Shown: piece after piece, positions 24,880 to 34,322 of the stretch
Numbering within the stretch: position 1 is the first letter of the stretch
Layout of the letters: each line of letters begins with the position of its first letter
Made by a program: the position numbers and the translations under genes
Notes under the pieces: generated by a model
What the model saw: the letters and a program-made list of their open reading frames with translations, nothing else
What the model was told of the DNA's origin: nothing
Database searches by the model: none
NCBI GenBank assembly: GCA_964560765.1
Contig: CAZLMG010000018.1
Span: forward strand, 1 to 64,000
From: CAZLMG01 sp964560765
Lineage (GTDB): Bacteria > Bdellovibrionota_B > Oligoflexia > Oligoflexales > CAZLMG01
Direction: 5' to 3'
DNA: 64,000 nucleotides

Positions 24880-26064
24880 ATGTTACCTACGATGGCCATC
24901 TTCAGAGTGTTGTTGTTATCTCTTGCCTTGCTGGTCACTTCGCTGGCGCAGGCCGATGATACATTCGGCGGACTAGGCAATCCCACGGCAACTGTGGTTG
25001 GTGCGCATGGCACTCAGTATATCTGGCAGCCAGGAAATGGGGCGACAATCATTTTGCCGTTCGAACAGGGTGCTACACTGGGTGTGGATGCATTTAACGT
25101 GCAGAATCAGTATCCAGGAATGGTCATTGCCCATCACGGGTTCGATCCAAAAATGTCGGCAATACTGCAGCCACATGTCAATTCTGGGCAAATGCAAAAT
25201 GGGCTCTTTGTACTCTCCTGTCCGTACGGGGCTCCGTGCGGTTCCGGCCCTGGCGCTCCCTATGCACGACAATACGGGTGCACAGCCATGTCGGCGATGA
25301 GCCAAACCGGCCGCGAAGTTGTTTTTCTTGAGCAGGGTTTCAATTCCGATACGGGTGAACCGGTTTCCATCTTGAAGGTAACCACCGTCGGGAAAAAGCC
25401 ACTTCTACCGTTTCGTAATCCCGAGCCCGATCGATTGCTGCCGCTGGGCCAGTCGTACGGCGATTTTAATCCCGATGGCAGCGTTAGGCCAATACCGAAT
25501 CCTGAGGAGAGGTTTGGCCCAGGGGTTTTGGTCGTTGGCTCCGACGGTGGCAAGTTTGGCACGGGCGTGGGAAGGGCGGCGAGGCCGCAAGTGCCGATGA
25601 GCGGCATGGGGTGCATGTCGACACTGCGCAACGCACCACGTAGTTTTGGTCGTAGCTTTGTCGGTTCTGGCGGCCTAGATCCAGAGTTTGTCTTCACGGC
25701 TTCATCACAACTAGCTCATGAAATGGGAGCTTCTGACGGGGTGTCAGTGGGCGTGGGTGGCTTGACGGCGGGGGCAGCGGCTAGTTACGCCGCTTATCAA
25801 GCCTCGGGCTTAGCCGCAGCTGGAGTCTCCTTTTCATCCTACTTGGAAATGATGGCTATCGGAGCGGTACCCAGCGCCGGCGCATTGGCTTTAGGTGGTG
25901 CGGCCACGGCGGCTGTGGCTGGTGTGGGATTTGCTGGAGTGGGCGTATATGGAGTCATTACGCATTCACCGGAAATGGGGTATGTGCCAGAAGGCGGCTA
26001 CTCCACCGGTTACATCGACAACTTCAAAGACCTGTACGGCGGGTTGTGCTTCTGGTGCGATTAG
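24880..26064 (+). CDS. Secreted protein with C-terminal Gly/Ala-rich hydrophobic segment, unrecognised
   Basis: About 394 residues from ATG 24880 (GAGG nine bases upstream); ATG 24892 is also possible. A clean Sec signal ends LVTSLAQADD. The middle is Gly/Pro-rich with few helices and contains several Cys (LSCPYGAPCGSG, YGCTAM, GMGCMS). Residues about 300-365 form two or three hydrophobic Gly/Ala-rich stretches (GGLTAGAAASYAAYQ, AGALALGGAATAAVAG, GFAGVGVYGVI), as found in pore-forming or membrane-inserting proteins, followed by a hydrophilic tail ending GLCFWCD. No domain was recognised. The convergent TonB receptor gene ends only four bases away. Confidence 0.55.
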   Translation: MLPTMAIFRVLLLSLALLVTSLAQADDTFGGLGNPTATVVGAHGTQYIWQPGNGATIILPFEQGATLGVDAFNVQNQYPGMVIAHHGFDPKMSAILQPHVNSGQMQNGLFVLSCPYGAPCGSGPGAPYARQYGCTAMSAMSQTGREVVFLEQGFNSDTGEPVSILKVTTVGKKPLLPFRNPEPDRLLPLGQSYGDFNPDGSVRPIPNPEERFGPGVLVVGSDGGKFGTGVGRAARPQVPMSGMGCMSTLRNAPRSFGRSFVGSGGLDPEFVFTASSQLAHEMGASDGVSVGVGGLTAGAAASYAAYQASGLAAAGVSFSSYLEMMAIGAVPSAGALALGGAATAAVAGVGFAGVGVYGVITHSPEMGYVPEGGYSTGYIDNFKDLYGGLCFWCD

Positions 26065-26068
26065 AGCG

Positions 26069-28036
26069 CTAAAATGCGCCAACTAGACTCAAGCGCCAAC
26101 CGCGACCGGGTAATGGATATCCTGGCACCTCTTGATAGGCGCTGCGCCCTTCCTGGCCGCTGCTGGTGCGATAAGGAAAGGACATTTGATTGAGGACGTT
26201 GTCGACTGTCATTGATGCAGTCACGGTGCCAGCACCAATGGCAAACTTGCGATCGAGGCTCACCTGGTGCACCCAGCCGGGCGGCACGCTAATAGTATTG
26301 CGCACGTCCCGGAATACGTCGTCGCGATAACGGCTAGTCCAGCGACTTTCGATACTCTGCCACGTGGCACGCAGACTAAGCGTCGCCTGCAGGCGACTGA
26401 TGCCTGGGATTTGCTGGGACCGGTCTGGGCTCGATAGATCCAGTGGCTCCATGAATGTGGCGGCCGCACTGGCTCCGTAATCCTGCTGCGCAAAATCGAT
26501 ATGGACCTCGGTGCCGGTGATGCGCGAGTGGCGCAGGTTCAGGGCTCGCAAAGATTGACCCATGCTTGGTATGAATACCAGTTTATCTTGGTAGAGGTCA
26601 CGGAACATACCCAATTGCACTTGCCACGGTGCAGCCCATCGCCAACGATGGCCAAGCTCCACATGCTGAATCTGCTCGGCGTTCAGGTTAAGACTGCTGC
26701 CGATGCGCTCCCCATCGCCAAAAGTATGCAAAATGGTTGGTGGTCGAGTGACGCTGGCGAGCTGCGCGAATGTGGTTTGCGCCACGCTATGGCGATAGCC
26801 GACAGCAAGGCTTTCTGAACCGCTGAAATAGTTGCGCCGAACGCCAGAGGCTTGAAGGTACGAGAGTCGCTGCGCATCGATTTTTCCTTCCCATTGCATC
26901 CGCGACCAGGCACCGTCCACAGCCAGATAGCCACCTTCAGACCTGGCTTCAGCCGGCGCGCTGTTCTTGTCGTTCAGACTCTGCTCGAGGGTAGCGGATT
27001 GCTGTCGACCTACGAGATGCAGCGTGTTAGCACCGATGGTGTGCTCTCCGAACACCTCGATGCCAAAGGAATCAAGCTTGAACTTTGAGCGGTCGGCGGT
27101 GATGAGGATGACCTGATTCGGATCGAAGGTGTCGCGCTCTTCCCGCCGAACGATGCTGCGTACGCCCAACTGAGTCGCCTCTCCGAGCTGTCTTGCCAAA
27201 CGGATTTGGTGCAGCTGACTGCGCTTTTCCACCTCAGCCTGCGTCTCTTCTCGCCCACCCATGGATGGTAGGCCCTGTTCACCTTTTGCCAACAGCGCCA
27301 TGTATCTTGCCTGCCAGGGACCCCATCGCGCTTCTATATGCGGCAAGAGTTGCTGTGACGTTTGGTGGCTATCGGTGCGTGTGCGCCGGCGATCGTCGCG
27401 AATATTTTCGGGAGTCCCATTGTCATCGTAAAACTCATAGCGGCCATTGGTCGTGAAGTGGCGCGCGTAGAGTATGGCTGAGTGAGTGTCCTTTTCAATG
27501 GCGGCCCGTCCCCACAAGGATTGTCCATAAGGCTTTCCGGCCGAGGCACCCACCTGTAAGGCGCCCTCTGAGCGGCGCCGCATTTGATAAATCATGGCGC
27601 CAAAGGGGTTCACGCTTGGCATGTCTGGGCTGCTCAAGCCTTGAATCAGCTGCAATCGACCAAAGGCGTTGAGATCCAAATCGCTAATCATAGGCAGTCC
27701 AGAATATGGATCCTGCAGTCGCATGTCTTCGAGCCATACTTCGGAAACAGCGGCATCCTGCCCGCGGATACGTGGAATGAGAAATCCCGATGGCGAGGGC
27801 AGTCCCGTGTCCAGAACGTTCATACTACTCTGTCGCTGCAAGTGGTTCGAGGTTTGCGACTGAGAAGGCGCCTCAGGGGTAATCACCAGCGTCGAGCCGG
27901 GACGCTCGAGTCGCCGTTGTTCGCGCTTTTGACCGATCACCATGACTTCATTTTCGCTTTCGCTGGCGAAGCTGGCCGAACAGGTGCCGAACGCGACGAT
28001 GCAGGCGGAAGCCATCGCCAGGACCCTAGTTTGCAT
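26069..28036 (-). CDS. TonB-dependent outer-membrane receptor
   Basis: A 655-residue outer-membrane protein with a signal peptide ending near SASFAS, a TonB-box-like ENEVMVIGQ just after it, a plug region (IRGQDAAVSEVWLEDMRLQDP) and a long beta-barrel of alternating residues that ends in GRGWRLSLVGAF, a C-terminal aromatic as outer-membrane assembly requires. Length is normal for a TonB receptor. Its substrate (siderophore, cobalamin, sugar or other) cannot be inferred. The start overlaps the preceding lipoprotein gene by 11 bases, so receptor and lipoprotein are probably made together. Confidence 0.85.
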   Translation of the reverse strand: MQTRVLAMASACIVAFGTCSASFASESENEVMVIGQKREQRRLERPGSTLVITPEAPSQSQTSNHLQRQSSMNVLDTGLPSPSGFLIPRIRGQDAAVSEVWLEDMRLQDPYSGLPMISDLDLNAFGRLQLIQGLSSPDMPSVNPFGAMIYQMRRRSEGALQVGASAGKPYGQSLWGRAAIEKDTHSAILYARHFTTNGRYEFYDDNGTPENIRDDRRRTRTDSHQTSQQLLPHIEARWGPWQARYMALLAKGEQGLPSMGGREETQAEVEKRSQLHQIRLARQLGEATQLGVRSIVRREERDTFDPNQVILITADRSKFKLDSFGIEVFGEHTIGANTLHLVGRQQSATLEQSLNDKNSAPAEARSEGGYLAVDGAWSRMQWEGKIDAQRLSYLQASGVRRNYFSGSESLAVGYRHSVAQTTFAQLASVTRPPTILHTFGDGERIGSSLNLNAEQIQHVELGHRWRWAAPWQVQLGMFRDLYQDKLVFIPSMGQSLRALNLRHSRITGTEVHIDFAQQDYGASAAATFMEPLDLSSPDRSQQIPGISRLQATLSLRATWQSIESRWTSRYRDDVFRDVRNTISVPPGWVHQVSLDRKFAIGAGTVTASMTVDNVLNQMSFPYRTSSGQEGRSAYQEVPGYPLPGRGWRLSLVGAF

Positions 28037-29228
28037 AATCTGCCAGCGTCACAAAAAATCCGGAGTTGGCGGGAATGCCGTCAATGTCGAGAGTAGCTTG
28101 TCGTTCGCTGCCGCGATAGACATCCATACGTCCTTGATTGGCGTCGCGCGCATCGCCAACGAAAAGCAAGTCGCGGGTATGATCATAGAACGTACCCCAA
28201 TATCCCGAAATGGCGCTGTCCGAAAACGAGTGCACTTCGGTGACTGCAGAATTTGCGGCATCGATTTTGACGACTGCTGCTCGATAAGTATCCTTGGTGC
28301 CAGCAACGAGACGCTCGACGTTGGCGTAAAACGTGTTTTCGTCTTTGCCGGCGATGACTGCGCCGAAATTAAAGACGTTAGAGTCTTCCAAATTAAAGAT
28401 TGTGTTTAAATTGTTGTTAGCAGGATAAAAGCTCTCGATGGCGCTCCTACAGCCGGTCTGGAAGCGGTTGCAAAGGGATACGATCGTGAGAGACGAGTCG
28501 CTGTTTTCTTGCAAGTGAACCGGGTTTCCGCCCACTAACTTGATTCCTTGTACACCGTCCTCGCCCGGGTTTAGGTCGATGGCTGATATGCTGTCTCCCT
28601 CCACCTGGATGTGCAGAAGCTGCTGACTATGGTTGAATTGGAAATCTTTGCCCAGACCTTGATGTGCAACCCACACGCTCGCATTAGAGGATTGGACGGC
28701 GACTGCGGGACGGAATACGACGTCGTCGCCGAGTTTGAGTTCCGTCTGCAGTTTGCTGACCAGGGAGCCATCAATGAGGCGTCTCAAACTCAATTCATGT
28801 GCATTGTAGTTCAATAGCAATGCGCGATCTGAGCCTAATAGCAACAAGTCGTAAGGATCGCCTGCTTGTGCGTCTTCGATAGCGATCTGTTCGCCCGGGG
28901 TAATTTCGAATTTGTCTGTCGAATCGGCGGTCAACTGTACCCGCAGAGCGCGCCAGTTCCGTTGCAAGGCGCTGCGATTGATGGCCAGCAATTGCTGCTG
29001 TTGACCGACCAGAAGTAGGTCCGACGATTGGCCGTCTAGGATTGTTTCTAGGCTCCAGTCGTCAGCCGCGACGTAACGCAGCAGCGAAATGCCAGATGAG
29101 GAGTAGCTGGTATCGGTCGTGACATACAGTAGCCCGTCGCTGACTGATTTTTTAGTCGTCGACTTCGTGTTGTCACAAGCAAGCGTGGAGACGATCAGAA
29201 GACAGATGGCCGCGACACGAAAGAGCAT
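28026..29228 (-). CDS. Lipoprotein partner of the TonB receptor, beta-propeller-like
   Basis: About 400 residues from ATG 29228 (AAGGG eight bases upstream). The lipobox is IVSTLACDNTK. The rest is beta-rich with repeated units of about 45-60 residues (LLYVTTDTSYSS, LLLVGQQQQLLAINRS, LLLLGSDRALLLNYN, VWVAHQGLG, LTIVSLCNRF, LLFVGDARD), as in a six- or seven-bladed propeller. The 11-base overlap with the receptor gene suggests that it captures or presents the ligand at the surface or periplasm. The pair resembles TonB-receptor/surface-lipoprotein pairs elsewhere, but the sequence itself is not a known SusD or similar family. Confidence 0.65.
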   Translation of the reverse strand: MLFRVAAICLLIVSTLACDNTKSTTKKSVSDGLLYVTTDTSYSSSGISLLRYVAADDWSLETILDGQSSDLLLVGQQQQLLAINRSALQRNWRALRVQLTADSTDKFEITPGEQIAIEDAQAGDPYDLLLLGSDRALLLNYNAHELSLRRLIDGSLVSKLQTELKLGDDVVFRPAVAVQSSNASVWVAHQGLGKDFQFNHSQQLLHIQVEGDSISAIDLNPGEDGVQGIKLVGGNPVHLQENSDSSLTIVSLCNRFQTGCRSAIESFYPANNNLNTIFNLEDSNVFNFGAVIAGKDENTFYANVERLVAGTKDTYRAAVVKIDAANSAVTEVHSFSDSAISGYWGTFYDHTRDLLFVGDARDANQGRMDVYRGSERQATLDIDGIPANSGFFVTLADYAN

Positions 29229-29297
29229 GAAGAATCCCTTGCTGGACAAGGGATTCACTATGGAAAATCAGATGCCTGGTGTCAATGCGTATTCTGG

Positions 29298-30350
29298 TTA
29301 CTTGGCGCGAAACTTACGCCCCACCGCATTGACGAGTTTGCCCGACCCATCAAAGCCCAGCAGCGTCACGGTTGCCGTCGCATTGACGGGGATGGGTGCC
29401 AGCGTCATAAATATGATGCGGCGACTGTCAGCTGCCGTCACACGCTTGGTAGCCACATCCTGCTTCTGCGATTGCTTGCATTCGGCCAAGGTGCCCAGGC
29501 AAATGGCAGCGCTGGCGATTTGATTGCCACCAGCGATGTAGGCGGTAAAGCTGCTGCTATCAGCCGTGCCATCTTGAGCGAGGTGCATTAGCATGCCAGT
29601 GTCAGGCGTGCCTGATTCGCCACTGGTCTGCTCCCATACGGGTGGTTCCAAATACTTTTGCAGGAAGGCGTAAGTTGCGGGAAATTGCTCCTTGACCATT
29701 ATCTGCGTCTCTTCCTTGCAATAGTACGAGTTATAGGCCTCCGCAAAGAATTCGAACAGGTAGGTCTCGTCATAACAGCCATAGCTGATAGGATAGGAAT
29801 TTAGATTGGGGTTGGTACATTCGCCCCGCGCAATCTGCACCAATTCACGGTCAAAGGTCGCCGCGTCAAAGCCACGTTTGCGCGCTTCTTGACCTACGAA
29901 AAGTTGCACGGCGTGACCCACCTCATGCTGGGTCGTGAAGTCAATGGCCCAGCGGGATGGCTTGATTTTAATGGAGTTGGGACCCGCTGAAGAGAAATTG
30001 GTGACCCCGCCTTCAAATCCTGGGTTTTCCAAGGATACGTAAAATCCCCGCGTCTCGCCGTGAAGTGCCAAATAGGAGAGGTAATGGTCGGGCAGACCCG
30101 CCATGGCCTGGTAGTATTTTTCTTCGTACGGGTTGCCATCGACATTGCGGGTAAAAGGGCGAACCATGCCTTTCACTTTACTGAGTCGTTGGCTGTCCCA
30201 AACTTTACAGTCATGGTCTTTTTTCGTTAACTGGGAAAAGCCGGATCCTGAGTCAACAGTCTGCAAATCTCCAATTCGGCAGGCGCTTAAGGTCATGATA
30301 ACCGTGCACACCATCCCTAGTTTTGCAGTCTTTGCCAATGGCACATGCAT
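29298..30350 (-). CDS. Lipoprotein zinc metallopeptidase, lethal-factor-like (HEXXH)
   Basis: About 350 residues from ATG 30350, eight bases after GGGGGTG. A lipoprotein signal ends MTLSAC. The catalytic zinc motif HEVGH lies near residue 139 and EFFAEAYNSYYC near 200 supplies the third ligand Glu, the spacing used by anthrax-lethal-factor-type and related peptidases. A Cys-rich loop (GECTNP...YGCYDETY) lies between them. It should be an exported protease tethered to the envelope. It sits upstream of the propeller/receptor pair on the same strand, separated by 69 bases, so all three could be one transcription unit. Substrate unknown. Confidence 0.65.
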   Translation of the reverse strand: MHVPLAKTAKLGMVCTVIMTLSACRIGDLQTVDSGSGFSQLTKKDHDCKVWDSQRLSKVKGMVRPFTRNVDGNPYEEKYYQAMAGLPDHYLSYLALHGETRGFYVSLENPGFEGGVTNFSSAGPNSIKIKPSRWAIDFTTQHEVGHAVQLFVGQEARKRGFDAATFDRELVQIARGECTNPNLNSYPISYGCYDETYLFEFFAEAYNSYYCKEETQIMVKEQFPATYAFLQKYLEPPVWEQTSGESGTPDTGMLMHLAQDGTADSSSFTAYIAGGNQIASAAICLGTLAECKQSQKQDVATKRVTAADSRRIIFMTLAPIPVNATATVTLLGFDGSGKLVNAVGRKFRAK

Positions 30351-30654
30351 CCGAGACACCCCCGCGACAGTTCCAAGTAGCCCCAAGGTGCAAATGGATT
30401 GCCAATCCTTCAGCGCCGAAATGTATCAGAAAGCTAGGGGGTTGCGGCAATGCACCAGCATCCGGGAACGTCCAGTCAACAAACAAACTGGCTATTCTTT
30501 TTTCGCTACCGCCGGGCTGGTTCGGCGATCTTCATTGCTTAAGTGTGTGCGCCAGTAACCGATCTACCCCCGTATACTTCTGGGTGCGGCTACGAACGGC
30601 GGCCGCCATCGAGTTTCCGGCGACAGAAATAGACCAGATCGACGAGGTGCGATT
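30351..30654. other. Divergent promoter region between metallopeptidase and lipoprotein genes
   Basis: 304 bases, no gene supported. It must contain both promoters; no convincing hexamer pairs or terminators were found. Several plus frames cross it but lack ribosome-binding sites. Confidence 0.3.
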
Positions 30655-32298
30655 GTGAGATTTGTTATGACGAATTTTTCTGTATTGATCCTGGTATTTG
30701 CCCTTGCTTGTAACAAGAAGGATGGTGGCGGAAGCTCTGGCAGTGGTGCTGACGAAAATGATGACGGTGGCAGTTTGGGTGGCTTGCAGATCACGGCGAC
30801 GCTGCCTGCGGAGGCATCAGCAGACACAGCTTTTGCCCTGACGGTCACGGGCAGCTCTGTGTCTGGATTTTCCGACGACAATGCCTCGGAAATCTCGGCT
30901 GGGCAGTTATCGATACCTTTGAGCGCCAACCAGACGATGCAACTGACTCAGGCCGCCGGCGGCAACGCCATTGCCAACGGCCTTGTCATTGCGACGGTCA
31001 CGTCCAACGACGATAAGTTTGCGGCAGGCGCAAGTATGAAGTTCGTCGAGGTTCCTGTTGCCGCCGGTGGCAATCTCCTCAAGCTCCCCACAGAATCACT
31101 GAAAGATGATGCATCACTTGACCTCGGTACGTTGAACGATTCAGGTGGCGATTTTGTTGCCACGCAGGCTTCAGCAGCCAGCATCGTAGATGTTGAGGCA
31201 GCTGTACTGAACGAGTTGTCGAGCACTGACAACGGCCTGAAGCTGGTCCGAAACGCCTTCATGAACGGCACGACAAACGACGCCAAGTACATGCATACCA
31301 AGCCACAGTATATGTTTACTGGCGATCTAACGCCATTTGCGACGTCGGCGAATTCTAGCGCCTTCACCCAGGTTGAAATTGGTGCCAGCAAGAATACGCA
31401 ACTGCGTGGCTTCCTCCTGCGGTTTGAAGGCAGGCATGACATTCTGCGTGCGAGCGACCTATGCCGAAGTTCAGAAGCATCGACAACGCCTGCCACCAGT
31501 GAGCTTTTACTAATCCCGCCAACGACCACACCCGCTGGCGAAGCACAAACCCCAGAGCTCGTCTTCAATGGCGACTTTTGTGCAGCCGATTCAGCGCTTT
31601 GTCCGCGCCTCACAACACTAACTTCGCAGGGCGCCTTTTTAAGGAGCGGTTCACAAACTGAGTGCTATAGCGACTTTGATATCAACGACGGCAACTATTT
31701 TGTCTTTTCGGAAGAGATGCGTGATGGAGCGCTCAACTTCAATATGAACTGGGCTTCCGGATACGGCTTCTTAGGTGTCATCCCCGAAGGTTTGTGGGAT
31801 ATGAAGTTAAAGACGGGCAGCACGGAGACGCTTATCGCGCGTTTTGATTTAGCGGCTGGTTACCCCATGAGCGATACTTCTGCCACCGCCTATCCTGTTG
31901 TCTATATTCCGTCCTTGAAGTTAACTCGTGATACCACCACCAATAAGCTGCTCGAAGTGGCCTTCAAGATGAATGTGTGGAATGCGGAAACCAACGCTTT
32001 TGTCGAAGTCTCTGATATATCGCTCATGCAAGGTACGTTGTCCGAGCTTTATGTGATGCTCGGGGACAGCAGCACGACGGGTTGGAGTTCCCCTAACAAC
32101 GCCGATAAGTCGTTCGAAGTCGCCTTTCCGGCGTCCGGCAATACCTTCACGGTCGATACATCCTCCACAGCGGTGCCGTGGATCCTATTGGACAGTGGAG
32201 CCAACATCAACAATGACGAATCCACCCCTCATATTCAGGGGATGGTTGTCACCTATGAGCTTTATGGTGTGACTTATCGATTCGATCTGCGTCTCTAA
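30655..32298 (+). CDS. Large predicted lipoprotein, unrecognised
   Basis: A 547-residue protein starting at GTG 30655 (GAGG seven bases upstream). The lipobox is VFALACNKKDGG, followed by a Gly/Ser/Asp linker. The mature chain is long and beta-rich with no known motif. The central part contains Cys in LCRSS, DFCAADSALCPRL and TECYSD and a WASGYGFLGVIPEGLWDMKL segment. The end (GMVVTYELYGVTYRFDLRL) looks like edge strands of a beta-sandwich. The stop codon overlaps that of the convergent ccoG gene by four bases. Envelope location is inferred from the lipobox. Confidence 0.6.
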   Translation: MRFVMTNFSVLILVFALACNKKDGGGSSGSGADENDDGGSLGGLQITATLPAEASADTAFALTVTGSSVSGFSDDNASEISAGQLSIPLSANQTMQLTQAAGGNAIANGLVIATVTSNDDKFAAGASMKFVEVPVAAGGNLLKLPTESLKDDASLDLGTLNDSGGDFVATQASAASIVDVEAAVLNELSSTDNGLKLVRNAFMNGTTNDAKYMHTKPQYMFTGDLTPFATSANSSAFTQVEIGASKNTQLRGFLLRFEGRHDILRASDLCRSSEASTTPATSELLLIPPTTTPAGEAQTPELVFNGDFCAADSALCPRLTTLTSQGAFLRSGSQTECYSDFDINDGNYFVFSEEMRDGALNFNMNWASGYGFLGVIPEGLWDMKLKTGSTETLIARFDLAAGYPMSDTSATAYPVVYIPSLKLTRDTTTNKLLEVAFKMNVWNAETNAFVEVSDISLMQGTLSELYVMLGDSSTTGWSSPNNADKSFEVAFPASGNTFTVDTSSTAVPWILLDSGANINNDESTPHIQGMVVTYELYGVTYRFDLRL

Positions 32299-33695
32299 GG
32301 TGCTCGTCCCCAGAACGAAAGCTCGATAGGCTTCCCCGAGTCCAGATCCACCAGCGTGATGGTTTTGCCGGCGAAAGTAGCCGGCACCGTCACCACCAGG
32401 CCCAGCCGAGCCGATTCGGATCCGGCGATGGGTTGCGCGCATGCTCCGCAGAGCAGGGCACCTTCGGCCGGCGACTCCAGGCGCAAGTTTACGGTGCGAG
32501 GCTCGGACGTGTAATTGACGGCGCGCAAGATGTACATGTTGCCAATGGAGCCGTCCGGCATGGTGCTATAGGTCGTCCCCGGCTGCCGGGTAATGGTGAG
32601 CTCCAGCAGCGGTCGCCGCCAAATGCTGAATGATAAAATACCAACCAACAGCGCCAGCAAGGCTGCATAGAGAAGGGGACGAAGTCGCCAGCGAAATCTA
32701 ACCTTAACGCCTGACGCTGGTTCCGACGCCGCCGATTCCGTAAGACTCGATAACTCGTCCGCACTCGCCATGCGAATCAAGCCCAGGGGGCGCTTAAGCG
32801 TCGTCATGATGCCATCGCACGCATCCGCACAACGCAGGCACTGAATACACTCCAGTTGCAATCCATTGCGAATGTCGATGCCGGTGGGGCAGACTCGCAC
32901 GCACAACTCGCAATCGATGCAGTCACCTTGCGCCCGTCGGCCGCGCGGATCGCCGCGTCGCGCATCATAGGCCACAGCTGGCGTCTGCGCATCGAGCATG
33001 ACCGATTGAAATCGCGCATATGGACACAAAAACGCACAAAACTGTTCTCGAAACCAGGCCAAGTCCAAGTAAAAAACCGCCAACACCAAGCTCATTCCGG
33101 CAAAGGCCCAAGGATGCTCGGCGGGGGATCTCGTCATCCAATGCAGCAACGTCGATGGAGGAATGAAGTACGCCAGAAATATGTTAGCGACCCCGGCGGA
33201 AACTCCAAGGAGCAGAATGTGTTTGCTCAATTTGCGTAGCGCCAGATTCAAGGTCATAGGTCCTTGATCCTGTATCTGTCGACGGCGGGCGTTGCCCTCC
33301 ACCCACTCTTCGATGGGCCGTACCACCCATTCCACGAAGACGGTTTGCGGGCAGGCAAAACCACACCAGATGCGACCGCGCACGGACGTCACTAAAAACA
33401 GCGTCACGGCCAAAATCAGGGCGATAAACGCCAGATAACCAGCATCACTAAACTTGAAAACAGCTCCGAAAACGTATGCTTGTCCAGCGAGAATGTCGAC
33501 GCGCAGCACCGGTCTGCCGCCGATCTCCAACCAGGGGGTGATGCCGTAGATCAAGAGCAACAGTATGGCCAGGCGGCCGCGGAGCTTCGCCCATGGCCCA
33601 GGGCGCCGATCTGGATAGAGCCAACGGCGCGCCCCCGTTGCAGTGACGGTGGGCGCTCGCTCGCGTTCGACGCTCATGTCTTCCGGCGCGGACAT
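32295..33695 (-). CDS. ccoG: CcoG, cbb3 oxidase accessory iron-sulfur membrane protein
   Basis: A 466-residue membrane protein with about five membrane segments and two ferredoxin-type clusters: CIDCELCVRVCP (about residue 258) and CIQCLRCADAC (about 280). CGFACPQTVFVEW near residue 111 is the typical CcoG/FixG/RdxA motif, and CAFLCPYARFQ follows. The C-terminal 110 residues are a periplasmic Ig-like domain ending ELSFWGRAP. CcoG helps copper handling for cbb3 assembly. It is the last gene of the cco operon, three bases after ccoP. The ATG has AAGGA directly against it; ATG 33677 is an alternative. Confidence 0.93.
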   Translation of the reverse strand: MSAPEDMSVERERAPTVTATGARRWLYPDRRPGPWAKLRGRLAILLLLIYGITPWLEIGGRPVLRVDILAGQAYVFGAVFKFSDAGYLAFIALILAVTLFLVTSVRGRIWCGFACPQTVFVEWVVRPIEEWVEGNARRRQIQDQGPMTLNLALRKLSKHILLLGVSAGVANIFLAYFIPPSTLLHWMTRSPAEHPWAFAGMSLVLAVFYLDLAWFREQFCAFLCPYARFQSVMLDAQTPAVAYDARRGDPRGRRAQGDCIDCELCVRVCPTGIDIRNGLQLECIQCLRCADACDGIMTTLKRPLGLIRMASADELSSLTESAASEPASGVKVRFRWRLRPLLYAALLALLVGILSFSIWRRPLLELTITRQPGTTYSTMPDGSIGNMYILRAVNYTSEPRTVNLRLESPAEGALLCGACAQPIAGSESARLGLVVTVPATFAGKTITLVDLDSGKPIELSFWGRAP

Positions 33696-33698
33696 TCC

Positions 33699-34322
33699 TT
33701 ACGGCGCCCTCTGGAATCGTTCGCCTTGCGGTGCTTTGCCGCCAGGAGTATTGGTGCCGGTGATGCTCACCACAAAGGCGGTGAGCTGTTCCACCTTTTT
33801 GCGTCCTAGGATCGGCTCCCAGGCTAACATTCCCTTTTCCGTTACCCCAGTGGCAATGACTTTGACAATGTCTTCGTTGCTGCCACCGTGCAGAAAATAT
33901 TCGTCGGTCAGGTTAGGGCCAATGGTGCCTTCGCCCTTGGCACCGTGACAAGGCAAGCAATTCGTCTGATATAGGGCCGCGCCTGCGGCGATATTGTCCG
34001 GATTAGACAGCGCGGCTGCGAGATTTGCGGTACCGCCAGCGTCGCCGCCGGTTGCTGCTGCCGTGGCTTCACTTTCGGTAGGTACCGATTCGCTACCGGT
34101 ATCCATCGTTTCGCCTGTGCTTTGGGCGGGCGGCTGAGATTGACTTGCCGCCATTTCCATTTCTTGCAACAGGGTCGGTGTATCCATGATGTGGTAGCGA
34201 ACCCAATAAATGGCACCAAAAATGATGGTGCCGTACATCAGTCCTAACCACCAGCGAGGTAGCGGATTGTCATACTCCTTGATGCCATCAGCCTCGTACG
34301 GGCGAATTTTATCCTGACTCAT
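33699..34322 (-). CDS. ccoP: CcoP, cbb3 oxidase subunit III, mono-heme form
   Basis: A 207-residue membrane-anchored cytochrome c. The N-terminus (DGIKEYDNPLPRWWLGLM) and a single membrane helix are typical CcoP. One heme motif, CLPCH near residue 122, is visible, and the axial Met is probably in TEKGMLAWEP. Classical CcoP has two heme c domains and about 290 residues, so one is missing here and a Ser/Thr/Ala-rich linker (about 55-95) replaces part of it. Start ATG 34322 overlaps the ccoQ stop by the ATGA arrangement. It would carry electrons from soluble cytochromes to CcoO. The loss of one domain is visible directly from length and motif count. Confidence 0.92.
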   Translation of the reverse strand: MSQDKIRPYEADGIKEYDNPLPRWWLGLMYGTIIFGAIYWVRYHIMDTPTLLQEMEMAASQSQPPAQSTGETMDTGSESVPTESEATAAATGGDAGGTANLAAALSNPDNIAAGAALYQTNCLPCHGAKGEGTIGPNLTDEYFLHGGSNEDIVKVIATGVTEKGMLAWEPILGRKKVEQLTAFVVSITGTNTPGGKAPQGERFQRAP

